Shown here in pieces: positions 9,204 through 16,969 of a DNA stretch of 64,000 nucleotides (positions within the stretch are counted from its first letter, which is position 1; every line of letters starts with the position of its first letter). The position numbers and the translations under genes were made by a program. Under the pieces are notes generated by a model. It ran no database searches and was not told where the DNA came from. It was given only the letters and a program-made list of their open reading frames with translations. Source of the stretch: an uncultured Tateyamaria sp. Lineage in GTDB: Bacteria; Pseudomonadota; Alphaproteobacteria; Rhodobacterales; Rhodobacteraceae. Where the stretch lies: positions 1 to 64,000 of the forward strand of contig NZ_CANNES010000003.1 in the NCBI RefSeq assembly GCF_947503705.1. Reading direction: 5' to 3'.

Positions 9204-9359
9204 ATGGCGGACGACGAGGCAAAGGTCTGGCCAACAGGCTTGACTCTGGAAGAGGCCGAAGAGGTGCACAGCTATCTCATCGACGGAACACGCGTGTTTG
9301 GCGCGATCGCGCTTTTGGCGCACCTGCTGGTCGCAGCATCGACCCCGTGGCTTGGATAA
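9204..9359 (+). CDS. pucB: Light-harvesting LH2 beta chain
   Basis: 51-residue single-helix antenna polypeptide in the photosynthetic membrane. His40 (in LLAHLLVA) is the expected axial ligand of the B850 bacteriochlorophyll and His22 is the conserved N-terminal His. The soluble N-terminus has the [13 protein letters not shown] pattern of LH2 beta chains. Start at 9204 with GGAGG seven bases upstream. It pairs with PucA, whose gene starts 12 bp downstream, and is controlled by the two PpsR palindromes upstream. Confidence 0.95.
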   Translation: MADDEAKVWPTGLTLEEAEEVHSYLIDGTRVFGAIALLAHLLVAASTPWLG

Positions 9360-9371
9360 AGGAGGCACATC

Positions 9372-9719
9372 ATGAACAATGCAAAGATGTGGCTTGTTGT
9401 TAAGCCAACCGTGGGCGTCCCGCTTTTTCTGAGCGCGGTGGCTGTTGGATCATTCGCGGTCCATGTGGCCGTTCTCAGCAACACCTCGTGGGTGTCTGAT
9501 TTCCTGTCCGGCAAAGAGCTGGGATCGGGCGATGAGATGGCCGCGACGCAGCTGCTGGACAACCCACAGACGGCCAAGGCATCCTATGTGATGCCGTCGA
9601 CAGACGGCGCGCGCGAAGTGACCATCATCATGTCGGACGGAACGCCCGTAAAGGCGATCCTGCAGCCGTCAGAGGTGCATGCCAGCGCAACCGAGACCTA
9701 CTCGGTCATCACACAATAG
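9372..9719 (+). CDS. pucA: Light-harvesting LH2 alpha chain with long C-terminal extension
   Basis: 115 residues, about twice the usual 50-60 of LH2 alpha. Residues 1-45 align without gaps to known alpha chains: MNNAKMWLVVKPTVGVP, then His31 as B850 ligand and Trp40. Positions 44-45, which are Tyr-Tyr or Tyr-Trp in B800-850 complexes and hydrogen-bond to B850, are Phe-Leu here, as in low-light B800-820 complexes; a blue-shifted absorption is therefore expected (inference). Residues from about 52 to 115 form an extra hydrophilic domain on the periplasmic side, with no recognisable motif. The gene has GGAGG upstream and ends at a strong terminator. Confidence 0.93.
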   Translation: MNNAKMWLVVKPTVGVPLFLSAVAVGSFAVHVAVLSNTSWVSDFLSGKELGSGDEMAATQLLDNPQTAKASYVMPSTDGAREVTIIMSDGTPVKAILQPSEVHASATETYSVITQ

Positions 9720-9725
9720 AAAAAC

Positions 9726-9755
9726 GGGCCCGCGGACGAGTTTGCGGGCCCTTTT
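9726..9755 (+). terminator. Terminator/attenuator after pucA
   Basis: GGGCCCGC (9726-9733) pairs with GCGGGCCC (9744-9751) and is followed by TTTT. It would end most pucBA transcripts, with some readthrough into pucC; this gives the excess of antenna mRNA typical of puc operons. Confidence 0.85.
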
Positions 9756-9816
9756 CTCCTTCACCGCAGGCGGGCCGCGTTTGATCTCGTGGTGTCGCCC
9801 AAAGATGGCGTGAGAC

Positions 9817-11277
9817 ATGTTCAACTACCGCGCATTTGCAACGCAGAAACTGTCAGGCCTTGGCCCGGAGTACCTGCCATTCGCAGATGTGGCGAGCGAT
9901 GACGTGCCCTTGTCGCGCCTTTTGCGGCTTTCCCTGTTTCAAATCACGGTCGGTATGGCGCTTGTCCTATTGGTGGGCATTCTCAACCGCGTGATGATTG
10001 TCGAGCTGTCGGTGCCTGCGACCCTTGTGGCGGGCATGTTGGCGTTGCCGTTGCTCTTTGCGCCGTTTCGCACGCTGATCGGGTTCAAATCGGATGTGCA
10101 TGTCTCGGCCCTAGGTCTGCGCCGTGTCCCCTACATCTGGAAGGGCACGCTTTATCAATTCGGTGGCTTTGCCATCATGCCTTTTGCCCTGCTGGTTCTG
10201 TCTGGTTATGGCGAGGCAAAGGATGCACCGATCTGGCTGGGCTATGGCTCTGCCGCCTTGTCCTTTCTCTTGGTTGGCGCCGGTGTGCACATCGTGCAAA
10301 CGGTTGGCCTGGCCTTGGCCACGGATCTGGTGGAGCAAGAGGACCAGCCCAAGGTTGTTGGTCTGATGTATGTCATGCTGCTGCTTGGCATGGTGTTCAG
10401 CGCGCTGGTTTTTGGCACCTTGCTGGAAAACTATACGCCGGGCCGCCTGATCCAGGTTATTCAAGGTGCTGCGGTGATCACCGTCACTCTGAACATGGTT
10501 GCCATGTGGCAGCAAGAGGCACGCAGCCGCGACCGCGCCCGCGCGATGAAAGCGGCCCGTCCAATGCAGTTTTCAGAGGCCTGGACGTCACTGGTACAGC
10601 GCCCCGGAATGCTGCGCCTGTTGATCGTCATCGGCTTGGGCACCTTCGGATATGGCATGGCCGATGTCCTGCTTGAACCCTATGGTGGCCAGGTGCTGGG
10701 CCTGTCGGTGGCCAGCACGACCAAGCTGACGGCCCTGTTCGCCCTTGGCACGCTGGTGGGCTTTGGCCTGGCCTCGAAGGTCTTGGGGCAGGGAGCTTCG
10801 CCGGTACGCTATGCGATTATCGGAGCGGCCATCGGTATGCCCGGTTTTCTCGCGATTATCCTGTCCTCGCTGTCCATTGGCATCGCCCTGTTCCTGATTG
10901 GCACCCTTGCCATTGGTGTGGGCACGGGCCTTTTTGGGCATGCGACGCTCACGGCCACCATTCGGGCGGCCCCCGCCAACCAGATCGGCCTGGCTCTGGG
11001 TGCCTGGGGTGCTGTGCAGGCTACCGCGGCAGGTATTGGCGTGGCCCTTGCAGGCATCGTGCGCGATATCATCGTTGGGCTTGGCCATCTGACTGGAAAT
11101 GCCCCGCAAACGCCCTACAATTTTGTGTTCTCGGTCGAGATCGTGTTTCTGGCGCTGGCCTTGCTTGCGACTTTGCCGTTTCTCACCGGCCGAAACAAAA
11201 CACCCGATCCGTCCGTGGCGGAAACCCCTAGAATGAACGCGCCAGAGCCTCATTCAAACCCGATGGAGGTATCATGA
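9817..11277 (+). CDS. pucC: PucC, LH2 assembly factor of the BCH/MFS family
   Basis: 486-residue protein with 12 predicted membrane segments, required in purple bacteria for LH2 assembly or pigment delivery. It shows the family's FKSDVHVSALGLRRVPYIW block (about residues 90-108), the duplicated MFS-like layout and the GxG-rich helices. It begins 62 bp after the pucA terminator, and its stop overlaps the start of the repeat protein (ATGA), so the two are translationally coupled. Confidence 0.92.
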   Translation: MFNYRAFATQKLSGLGPEYLPFADVASDDVPLSRLLRLSLFQITVGMALVLLVGILNRVMIVELSVPATLVAGMLALPLLFAPFRTLIGFKSDVHVSALGLRRVPYIWKGTLYQFGGFAIMPFALLVLSGYGEAKDAPIWLGYGSAALSFLLVGAGVHIVQTVGLALATDLVEQEDQPKVVGLMYVMLLLGMVFSALVFGTLLENYTPGRLIQVIQGAAVITVTLNMVAMWQQEARSRDRARAMKAARPMQFSEAWTSLVQRPGMLRLLIVIGLGTFGYGMADVLLEPYGGQVLGLSVASTTKLTALFALGTLVGFGLASKVLGQGASPVRYAIIGAAIGMPGFLAIILSSLSIGIALFLIGTLAIGVGTGLFGHATLTATIRAAPANQIGLALGAWGAVQATAAGIGVALAGIVRDIIVGLGHLTGNAPQTPYNFVFSVEIVFLALALLATLPFLTGRNKTPDPSVAETPRMNAPEPHSNPMEVS

Positions 11278-12311
11278 CCCAAGTCATCACGCGATATTTT
11301 GAAAGCGAAACCAAGGCGTATACGGTCAAGCGGACGCTCCAGTTTGCAGGGTTTCCGCGCAAGGATTTGATGATTTTCACAGGCCCTGACGGTTTGGAGG
11401 CGGCACTTGAGGCAGAGCACGTGGAGCCCGCAACCGCTGCCGCCTATGAAAAGCGTCTGTCAGAGGGTGGTGCCGTTTTGGTGGCAAAAGCCACCTACAA
11501 ACCCCTTGGCGTGGCGCGTCTGACCCGCGAGGTGGCCGCGGACATGGGTGCCGTGGACATGGGCGACCTGGTCGAAGAGGTCACGGTTCCTTTCCAGCCG
11601 CGCGAAGCGCGCAGCATCTTGCCTGATCATCCCCTGTTCCTGAGCAGGGCCCGGGATTATTCGTCGGCCGGCAACTACATGGCGGATTGGCCCATTCCTC
11701 TGCTCAGCCGTCGCAAGCCGGTGGATGCGTTTGCTATTCCGCGCCACGGTCGGATGGCCAATTTCCCCATTCCCCTGATCAGTCGCCGCAAGCCGCGCGA
11801 CAAATTCGCCTTTCCACGGCACGCGCGCATGGCCAATTTCCCGATTGGACTGATTTCCAGGCGCAAGCCGTCGGACAAGTTTGCCTTTCCACGCCACGCG
11901 CGCATGGCCAATTTCCCGATCGGCCTGATTTCGCGGCGCAAGCCCTTTACCGGAACGCTGATTGGCAAGCACAACCACATGGCCAACTGGCCCTTCCCCC
12001 ATCTCATTGATGGCGAGGCCGGTACGAATGCGTTGATCCCGGGCGGCCCCCGCATGGCCAACTTCCCGATCAGCCTGCTGAGCAAGCGCAAGCCCAAGGA
12101 CAAGTTCGCCTTTCCGCGTCACGCGCGCATGGCCAATTTCCCCATTTCGCTTCTGAGCAAACGCAAGCCCTTCACAGGCTCCATCGTGCCGCGCCATGGA
12201 CGGATGGCAAACGCGATCCTGCCGCTTGTCATCAAGCATGGCGAGAGCAAGGGCGGCGAGGGTTTCTCGTTCTCAGGCATGTTCGGGCTGCCGACGCTGA
12301 AACGGCGCTGA
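11274..12311 (+). CDS. Repeat protein coupled to pucC: YflT-like domain plus eight 25-residue repeats
   Basis: 345 residues, no signal peptide or membrane helix. Residues 1-105 resemble the YflT/GSP-17M-type stress domain (YFESETKAYTVKRTLQFAGFPRKD, later EGGAVLVAKA). From residue 135 a 25-residue unit repeats eight times (starts at 135, 160, 185, 210, 235, 260, 285 and 310). Its core is RMANFPI-LISRRKP followed by DKFAFPRHA; unit 5 is diverged and unit 8 partial. The repeats are very basic and their starts keep the MAN(F/W)P motif. It is the last gene of the puc operon, in the place where other species have accessory LH2 genes such as pucE. I do not know this family's function; a role in binding or assembling LH2 is inference from position. 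Confidence 0.8.
   Translation: MTQVITRYFESETKAYTVKRTLQFAGFPRKDLMIFTGPDGLEAALEAEHVEPATAAAYEKRLSEGGAVLVAKATYKPLGVARLTREVAADMGAVDMGDLVEEVTVPFQPREARSILPDHPLFLSRARDYSSAGNYMADWPIPLLSRRKPVDAFAIPRHGRMANFPIPLISRRKPRDKFAFPRHARMANFPIGLISRRKPSDKFAFPRHARMANFPIGLISRRKPFTGTLIGKHNHMANWPFPHLIDGEAGTNALIPGGPRMANFPISLLSKRKPKDKFAFPRHARMANFPISLLSKRKPFTGSIVPRHGRMANAILPLVIKHGESKGGEGFSFSGMFGLPTLKRR
11676..12275 (+). repeat. Eight in-frame 75-bp coding repeats
   Basis: Tandem 75-bp units encode the 25-residue repeats of the pucC-coupled protein. Units 2, 3 and 6 are the most alike, which suggests recent duplication or gene conversion. These are coding repeats, not CRISPR: there are no unique spacers and the frame is kept. 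Confidence 0.9.
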
Positions 12312-12334
12312 GAACCTGTAAGTAGATTGAGATT

Positions 12335-12364
12335 GGGCCGGAGCGGACGTTCCGGCCCTTTTTT
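12335..12364 (+). terminator. Terminator of the puc operon
   Basis: GGGCCGGA (12335-12342) pairs with TCCGGCCC (12351-12358), followed by six T. It lies between the repeat-protein gene and the convergent dehydrogenase gene. Confidence 0.9.
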
Positions 12365-12369
12365 GAGGC

Positions 12370-13329
12370 CTAAAGCAGGTCGCCAGGGGTTTCCCCGGCA
12401 AAGAACGCGTCGAGATTGTCGAGCGCCCGGAAGCCCATCGCATCCCGCGTTTTGCGCGTTGCACTGCCGATATGGGGCAACATAAAGATGTTGTCATGGG
12501 CAGCGAATGCGGGGTTTCCGCCCGGTTCCACCTGAAAGCAATCGAGGCCTGCGGCTGCGATCTGATCGCTTTCAAGCGCGCCGAGCAGGGCGTCTTCGTC
12601 CACCAAAGCGCCGCGTGCGGAGTTCACGATCACGGCCCCTTTGGGCAGCATCGCAAAGCGTTCGGCATTCATTAGGTTCAGTGTTTCCGGCGTGGCCGGA
12701 CAATGCAGCGACAGGAAATCCGCCACACCCAGCAGGCTCTCCACACTGCTGTGATAGGTCGCGCCATGAGCCTTGTCGGCCGACAGTTCGGATCGGTTGA
12801 AATAGTGGACGTCCATGTCGAACCCGCGCGCCTTGGCGGCAAAGGCCTGGCCCACGCGGCCCATGCCAATTATCCCCAGCCGCGCGCCAGTCACCTGTTT
12901 GCCCACCATGAAAGCCGGCGACCAGCTGTCCCATTTGCCGCTGCGAACGATCCGGTCGCCTGTGACGGCGTGGCGGGCGGCGCCCAGCATCAGCAGCATG
13001 GCCAATTCGGCGGTGGCGTCTGAAAGCACGTCAGGGGTGTTGGTCACCGCAATGCCACGCGCCTTGAGGGCAGGCAGGTCACAGTGATCGACGCCAACGG
13101 AATGGTTGGCCACGATGCGCAGGCGGGGGGCCAGTTGAGCCACCACCTCGGCGCTGAAATGTTCGGAATGGCAGGGGATGATCGCGTCAAAATCCGCACT
13201 GGCGGCGATGATCTCGTCCGCGGTGCCGGGCGTGTCGGCGTGGTTGATCACCACGTCATAGTCCCGCGCCGCACGTTCCAGCGTGGCGTCAGACAGGCGG
13301 CGGGTGATCCAGAGGCGCGGTTTCGTCAT
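12370..13329 (-). CDS. D-isomer 2-hydroxyacid dehydrogenase (glyoxylate/hydroxypyruvate reductase type)
   Basis: 319-residue NAD(P)H-dependent cytosolic oxidoreductase that reduces a 2-keto acid to a D-2-hydroxyacid. The nucleotide-binding motif GIIGMGRVGQ is at about residues 145-154. The catalytic pair is seen in NSARGALVDEDAL (Arg) and MLPHIGSAT (His). ATG at 13329 overlaps the stop of the preceding small membrane gene (ATGA); five extra upstream codons from 13344 are less likely. Last gene of the TRAP/amidase operon, so it probably processes the imported or hydrolysed compound. Confidence 0.88.
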   Translation of the reverse strand: MTKPRLWITRRLSDATLERAARDYDVVINHADTPGTADEIIAASADFDAIIPCHSEHFSAEVVAQLAPRLRIVANHSVGVDHCDLPALKARGIAVTNTPDVLSDATAELAMLLMLGAARHAVTGDRIVRSGKWDSWSPAFMVGKQVTGARLGIIGMGRVGQAFAAKARGFDMDVHYFNRSELSADKAHGATYHSSVESLLGVADFLSLHCPATPETLNLMNAERFAMLPKGAVIVNSARGALVDEDALLGALESDQIAAAGLDCFQVEPGGNPAFAAHDNIFMLPHIGSATRKTRDAMGFRALDNLDAFFAGETPGDLL

Positions 13330-13520
13330 TTCTTGCGAATGCACTCGTCGAAATAGTCATAGAGCGCCAGACCGCAGACGATGATCGCGATGACCATGAA
13401 GGGCGCGCCGCCGGAAAAGCCTGCAAAGCCGGTGGAGATGCTGTGCGATAACCCACCGACAAATCCGATCAGCAGGCCGGTTCCGATCAGCCCCATGATG
13501 GCTTTGGTCAGGTAACCCAT
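13326..13520 (-). CDS. Small two-helix membrane protein
   Basis: 64 residues with two hydrophobic segments (about 8-25 and 38-55) separated by a Gly/Ser-rich loop, ending in a charged tail. Family not recognised. It sits between the amidase (15 bp upstream) and the dehydrogenase (4-bp overlap), so it is very probably expressed with the TRAP operon. Confidence 0.65.
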   Translation of the reverse strand: MGYLTKAIMGLIGTGLLIGFVGGLSHSISTGFAGFSGGAPFMVIAIIVCGLALYDYFDECIRKK

Positions 13521-13535
13521 TATGTTTCCTTCCTG

Positions 13536-14876
13536 TTATTCCGTCGCCGAAGCGAGGTGTGTTTGTAGCCAGCGCGCGGTGCGCAGCAAGCGGTCGTCTT
13601 TTTCAGCGGGGCCAATCAACTGCACCCCGATGGGCAGGCCGGTATCGCCCACCAGAAGGGGCAGCGTCACGCAAGGCAGGCCAGCAAGCGTCCAGAGCGT
13701 GCAAAAGATCGGGTCTCCGGTGCCATTGCCGAACTTGGGTGCCTCGCCCGCCGCCGAGGGTGCGACGATGGCATCAAACTCGACAAAGAAGTCGGCAAAG
13801 AAGGCTTCTGCCGACGCTTTGACGGCCAGCGCGTCCTCGTATTCGGCGCGTGTGATCTGGCGACCCCGTTCAACGACGGGTTTCAGCGTGTCGCTAATCT
13901 TGTCCCAATGCTGGTCAAACACCTCTGCCTGATGCTGGCAAATCTCGTATTCGTGGATCCGCGCCTGGACCGCCACCAGATTGGACAGGGTGTCGGCAGG
14001 CTCCATCCGGGTGACCTGATCGCCCAGGATGTCCAGCACCGCATCCAGCCCATCCTTAGCCGCATCCGAAAGCCGGTCGTTGAAAGGCAGGTCAAACCAC
14101 GCCAGGTCGGGGGTCACCGGCGCATCTGCGGTGGCCCCTGCCGACATGTCGGGGCGGGGCCGGGCAAAACTGGTGGCGTCGTGCTGGTCATAGCTGCCGA
14201 TGGCATCGGTCAGCAGTGCAACGTCGGCCAATGTCCGACCAAAGCAGCCGACTTGATCGAGCGACACGGAGGTTTGCAACAGACCTTTACGAGAGATTAC
14301 CCCGCGCGTCGGTTTGAACCCGAACGTGCCACAAAAAGACGCGGGCCGGATCACTGACCCGTTCGTTTGCGTCCCCACCGCCAATGGCACGTGCATCGCG
14401 GCCACCGCAGCGGCCGACCCGCTGGACGACCCACCGGGGCTGTGATCCGGGTTGTGGGGGTTGCGCGTCTCGTTCGCATGCACAAAGGCCAGTTCGGTTG
14501 TGACCGTTTTGCCCATGATCACCGCGCCCGCCTCGCGCAGATGTTCGACCAGGCGGGCAACATCCTTGGTTTGGCGGCCGGCAAAGACGGGCGAGCCCCG
14601 CTCGGTCGGCATTTTGGCGGTGTCGATGATGTCTTTGAGGCCCACGGGAATGCCGTGGAGCGGCCCGAGCGCCATGCCTGCTTTGCGCAGCCGGTCGCAT
14701 TCGCCGGCCTGCGCAAGGGCCGCGTCCGGGTCCAGAAAGGCCCAGGCCTTGATCGCACCATCGGTCGCCTTGATCTGGTCCAGACAGGATTGCACCAGTT
14801 GAACAGATGTCAAACGACCCGAGGCCATGGCGGCCAAAGCCTCGGTCGCGCTGAGTTTAAAGGCGTCTTTGATCAC
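13536..14876 (-). CDS. Amidase of the amidase-signature family
   Basis: 446-residue Ser-cisSer-Lys hydrolase. The catalytic Lys is in PVGLKDIIDT (about residue 79), and the glycine/serine-rich signature GGSSSGSAAAVA carries the cis-Ser; the nucleophile Ser lies in TNGSVIRPA. It hydrolyses an amide (GatA/AtzF/mandelamidase type); the substrate is unknown. Its start overlaps the stop of dctM (4 bp), so amide hydrolysis is coupled to uptake by the TRAP system. Confidence 0.87.
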   Translation of the reverse strand: MIKDAFKLSATEALAAMASGRLTSVQLVQSCLDQIKATDGAIKAWAFLDPDAALAQAGECDRLRKAGMALGPLHGIPVGLKDIIDTAKMPTERGSPVFAGRQTKDVARLVEHLREAGAVIMGKTVTTELAFVHANETRNPHNPDHSPGGSSSGSAAAVAAMHVPLAVGTQTNGSVIRPASFCGTFGFKPTRGVISRKGLLQTSVSLDQVGCFGRTLADVALLTDAIGSYDQHDATSFARPRPDMSAGATADAPVTPDLAWFDLPFNDRLSDAAKDGLDAVLDILGDQVTRMEPADTLSNLVAVQARIHEYEICQHQAEVFDQHWDKISDTLKPVVERGRQITRAEYEDALAVKASAEAFFADFFVEFDAIVAPSAAGEAPKFGNGTGDPIFCTLWTLAGLPCVTLPLLVGDTGLPIGVQLIGPAEKDDRLLRTARWLQTHLASATE

Positions 14877-16240
14877 GGGATGTAAGGTCCAAAGAGGTAG
14901 TCAGGGAACCACAGGGCGATCCCCGGGAACATGTACATCAGGAACATGGTAAAGATCACGATACCAAGATAGGGCATGATCCCCCGGAAGATTTCCATCA
15001 GCTCGATCTGTTTCTTGAGCACGCCTTTTAGGTAATAGGCCGACATGGCCATGGGCGGGGTCAGGAACGAGGTTTGCAAGTTCAGCGCCACCAGCATCGC
15101 AAAAAAGTAGGGGTTCACGCCGAAAGGTTCGAGCAAAGGCAGGAAGATCGGCACAAAGATGATCAGGATCTCTGACCATTCCAGCGGCCATCCCAGCACA
15201 AAGATTATGAGCTGTGCCATGATAAGGAACTGAATCGTGGTCAGGTTCATCCCGATGACCCAGTCGCTGATCAGGTCGTGACCGCCGAGGTAGGAGAACA
15301 CCGATGCAAACGTCCATGACCCGACAAAGAGCCAGCATACCATGGCCGTGGCCTTGGCCGTCAGAAACACGCTTTCCTTGAGCTTGGTCCAGGTCATCGA
15401 GCGGTAGAGCACCGCCAGGATCATACCACCAAGCGCACCCATGGCCGCCGCCTCGGCCGGGGTTGCCAGCCCGCCCAGGATGGAGCCGAGCACCAGCGCG
15501 ATCAGCACCGTGAGGGGCACAAAGCTGACCAGCAGGTTCCAGTAGATCTGGCGTGGGGGTGGGACGTCGTCCATCTGCGGTTTTGGGGCCAACGCCGGAT
15601 TGAACCAGACGCGCACGATCACATAAACGATATAGAGGCCCGCCAGCAGAATGCCGGGGAACACCGCCGCCGCATAGAGGCGCAGGGGCGACAGGTCCGC
15701 AATGGCGGAATAGACGATCAGCATGATTGAGGGCGGGATCAGAATGCCCAGCGTGCCGCCGGCACATATCACGCCCGAGGCAAAGCTTTTATTGTAGTTT
15801 GCATTGGCCATCGCCGGAAAGGCCAAGAGGCCCATCAGCGTCACAACCGCGCCCACGATGCCCGAGGCGGTCGAAAAAACGGCACAGGTCAACAGGGCCG
15901 CAATGGCCAGCGAGCCGGGCAGATTGCGCGCAGCCTGATAGAGCGAAAAGAACAGCTTGTCGACGATATTGGCCCGCTCAACCACGTAGCCCATAAAGAG
16001 GAACAGCGGGATGGCGACCAGCGTCGGGTTCTCCATCACCGAATAGGTGTTCTGGTTCAGCAGGTAGAAGATGTTGTTGTTCAGGATGTCGCTGAAACTG
16101 TCGATCGGGCCGCCCTGGTGATAGGCGTAATAGCCAAAGGCCACACCCATCGCGAGCAAGGTAAAGGCAATGGGAAAGCCCAGCAAAACCAGGACAATGA
16201 ACAGCCCAAGCATCAGCAGGGCGACTTCGGGATTTGTCAT
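14873..16240 (-). CDS. TRAP transporter large permease (DctM family)
   Basis: 455-residue inner-membrane protein with about 12-14 hydrophobic segments, the sodium-coupled transport subunit of a tripartite ATP-independent periplasmic transporter. Family hallmarks are FLFMGYVVERANIVDKLF near residues 80-97, GTLGILIPPSIMLIVY in the middle, and the ending IALWFPDYLFG. It follows dctQ by 30 bp and overlaps the amidase gene. The residues MSAYYLKGV are typical of DctM proteins serving organic acids. Confidence 0.93.
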   Translation of the reverse strand: MTNPEVALLMLGLFIVLVLLGFPIAFTLLAMGVAFGYYAYHQGGPIDSFSDILNNNIFYLLNQNTYSVMENPTLVAIPLFLFMGYVVERANIVDKLFFSLYQAARNLPGSLAIAALLTCAVFSTASGIVGAVVTLMGLLAFPAMANANYNKSFASGVICAGGTLGILIPPSIMLIVYSAIADLSPLRLYAAAVFPGILLAGLYIVYVIVRVWFNPALAPKPQMDDVPPPRQIYWNLLVSFVPLTVLIALVLGSILGGLATPAEAAAMGALGGMILAVLYRSMTWTKLKESVFLTAKATAMVCWLFVGSWTFASVFSYLGGHDLISDWVIGMNLTTIQFLIMAQLIIFVLGWPLEWSEILIIFVPIFLPLLEPFGVNPYFFAMLVALNLQTSFLTPPMAMSAYYLKGVLKKQIELMEIFRGIMPYLGIVIFTMFLMYMFPGIALWFPDYLFGPYIP

Positions 16241-16270
16241 CTTGTATTCTTTCTTGCTGCTGGCTGGGCG

Positions 16271-16861
16271 TCAGGAATTACCGGGGTGGATGGACCGGAT
16301 TTCGCTCAGATCCGCTTCGCTCAACAGGTCTTCGGTCTCTTTCACGTCAGCGAGCCGTTCGGGCCAGACGCCGGTGCGAAACGCCATGACGCAGCGCACC
16401 AGTTCGGCCAGCCCCTGGATCATCAATAGCGATCCCGCGATGGGGATCAGCGACTTGAAGAAATAGACCTGAATGCTGGCGGGGCTGTTAAAGCTGACCT
16501 CTTTCCAGCGCCAGCTGTCGGAGGCGATTTCATAGCCAAACCAGACCATTGCGGCGATGCCGGGAAAGAAAAACAGGAAATACAGCAGGAAATCCAGGGC
16601 CGCCTGCGCCCGGACGGGAAACAGGCGATAAAGCACGTCGGCGCGCACATGGGTGTCCTGGGCCAGCGCATAGGCGCCGCACATCAGGAACAATGCGCCA
16701 TACATCTGAACCATCATGTCAAAGGCCCAGACAGTTGGCGCGTTCAGCACATAGCGGACAAAAACCTCGTAGGACACTGACAGCGTCAGGATCAGGATGC
16801 ACCACCCAAAGGCGCGTCCGACCCAAAGGCTGAGTCCTTCGATGGCGTGAACGAATTTCAT
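16271..16861 (-). CDS. TRAP transporter small permease (DctQ family)
   Basis: 196 residues with four hydrophobic segments, the small membrane partner of DctM. The FVRYVLNAPTVWAFDM region after helix 1 is typical. A charged C-terminal tail of about 40 residues follows the last helix. No strong ribosome-binding site is visible at the ATG. Confidence 0.88.
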   Translation of the reverse strand: MKFVHAIEGLSLWVGRAFGWCILILTLSVSYEVFVRYVLNAPTVWAFDMMVQMYGALFLMCGAYALAQDTHVRADVLYRLFPVRAQAALDFLLYFLFFFPGIAAMVWFGYEIASDSWRWKEVSFNSPASIQVYFFKSLIPIAGSLLMIQGLAELVRCVMAFRTGVWPERLADVKETEDLLSEADLSEIRSIHPGNS

Positions 16862-16923
16862 GTGACCAGTGTCCCCCCTGATGGCGCCGGGATGTCTGAG
16901 TGCTTTCCCTTTTTGGCGCAGGT

Positions 16924-16948
16924 GCCCGGGCGCAGCGTGCGCCCGGGC
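16924..16948 (-). other. Intra-operon hairpin between dctP and dctQ
   Basis: A perfect 11-bp stem (GCCCGGGCGCA and its complement) with a 3-nt loop lies just after the dctP stop. No T tract follows, so it is more likely an mRNA stabiliser or partial attenuator that keeps the binding protein in excess over the permease. Confidence 0.75.
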
Positions 16949-16969
16949 TGATGTCTTACCTTGCCACTA

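Noticed and set aside
11676-12275. CRISPR-like tandem repeats
   Set aside because: The 75-bp units have no unique spacers, keep the reading frame and encode regular 25-residue repeats.
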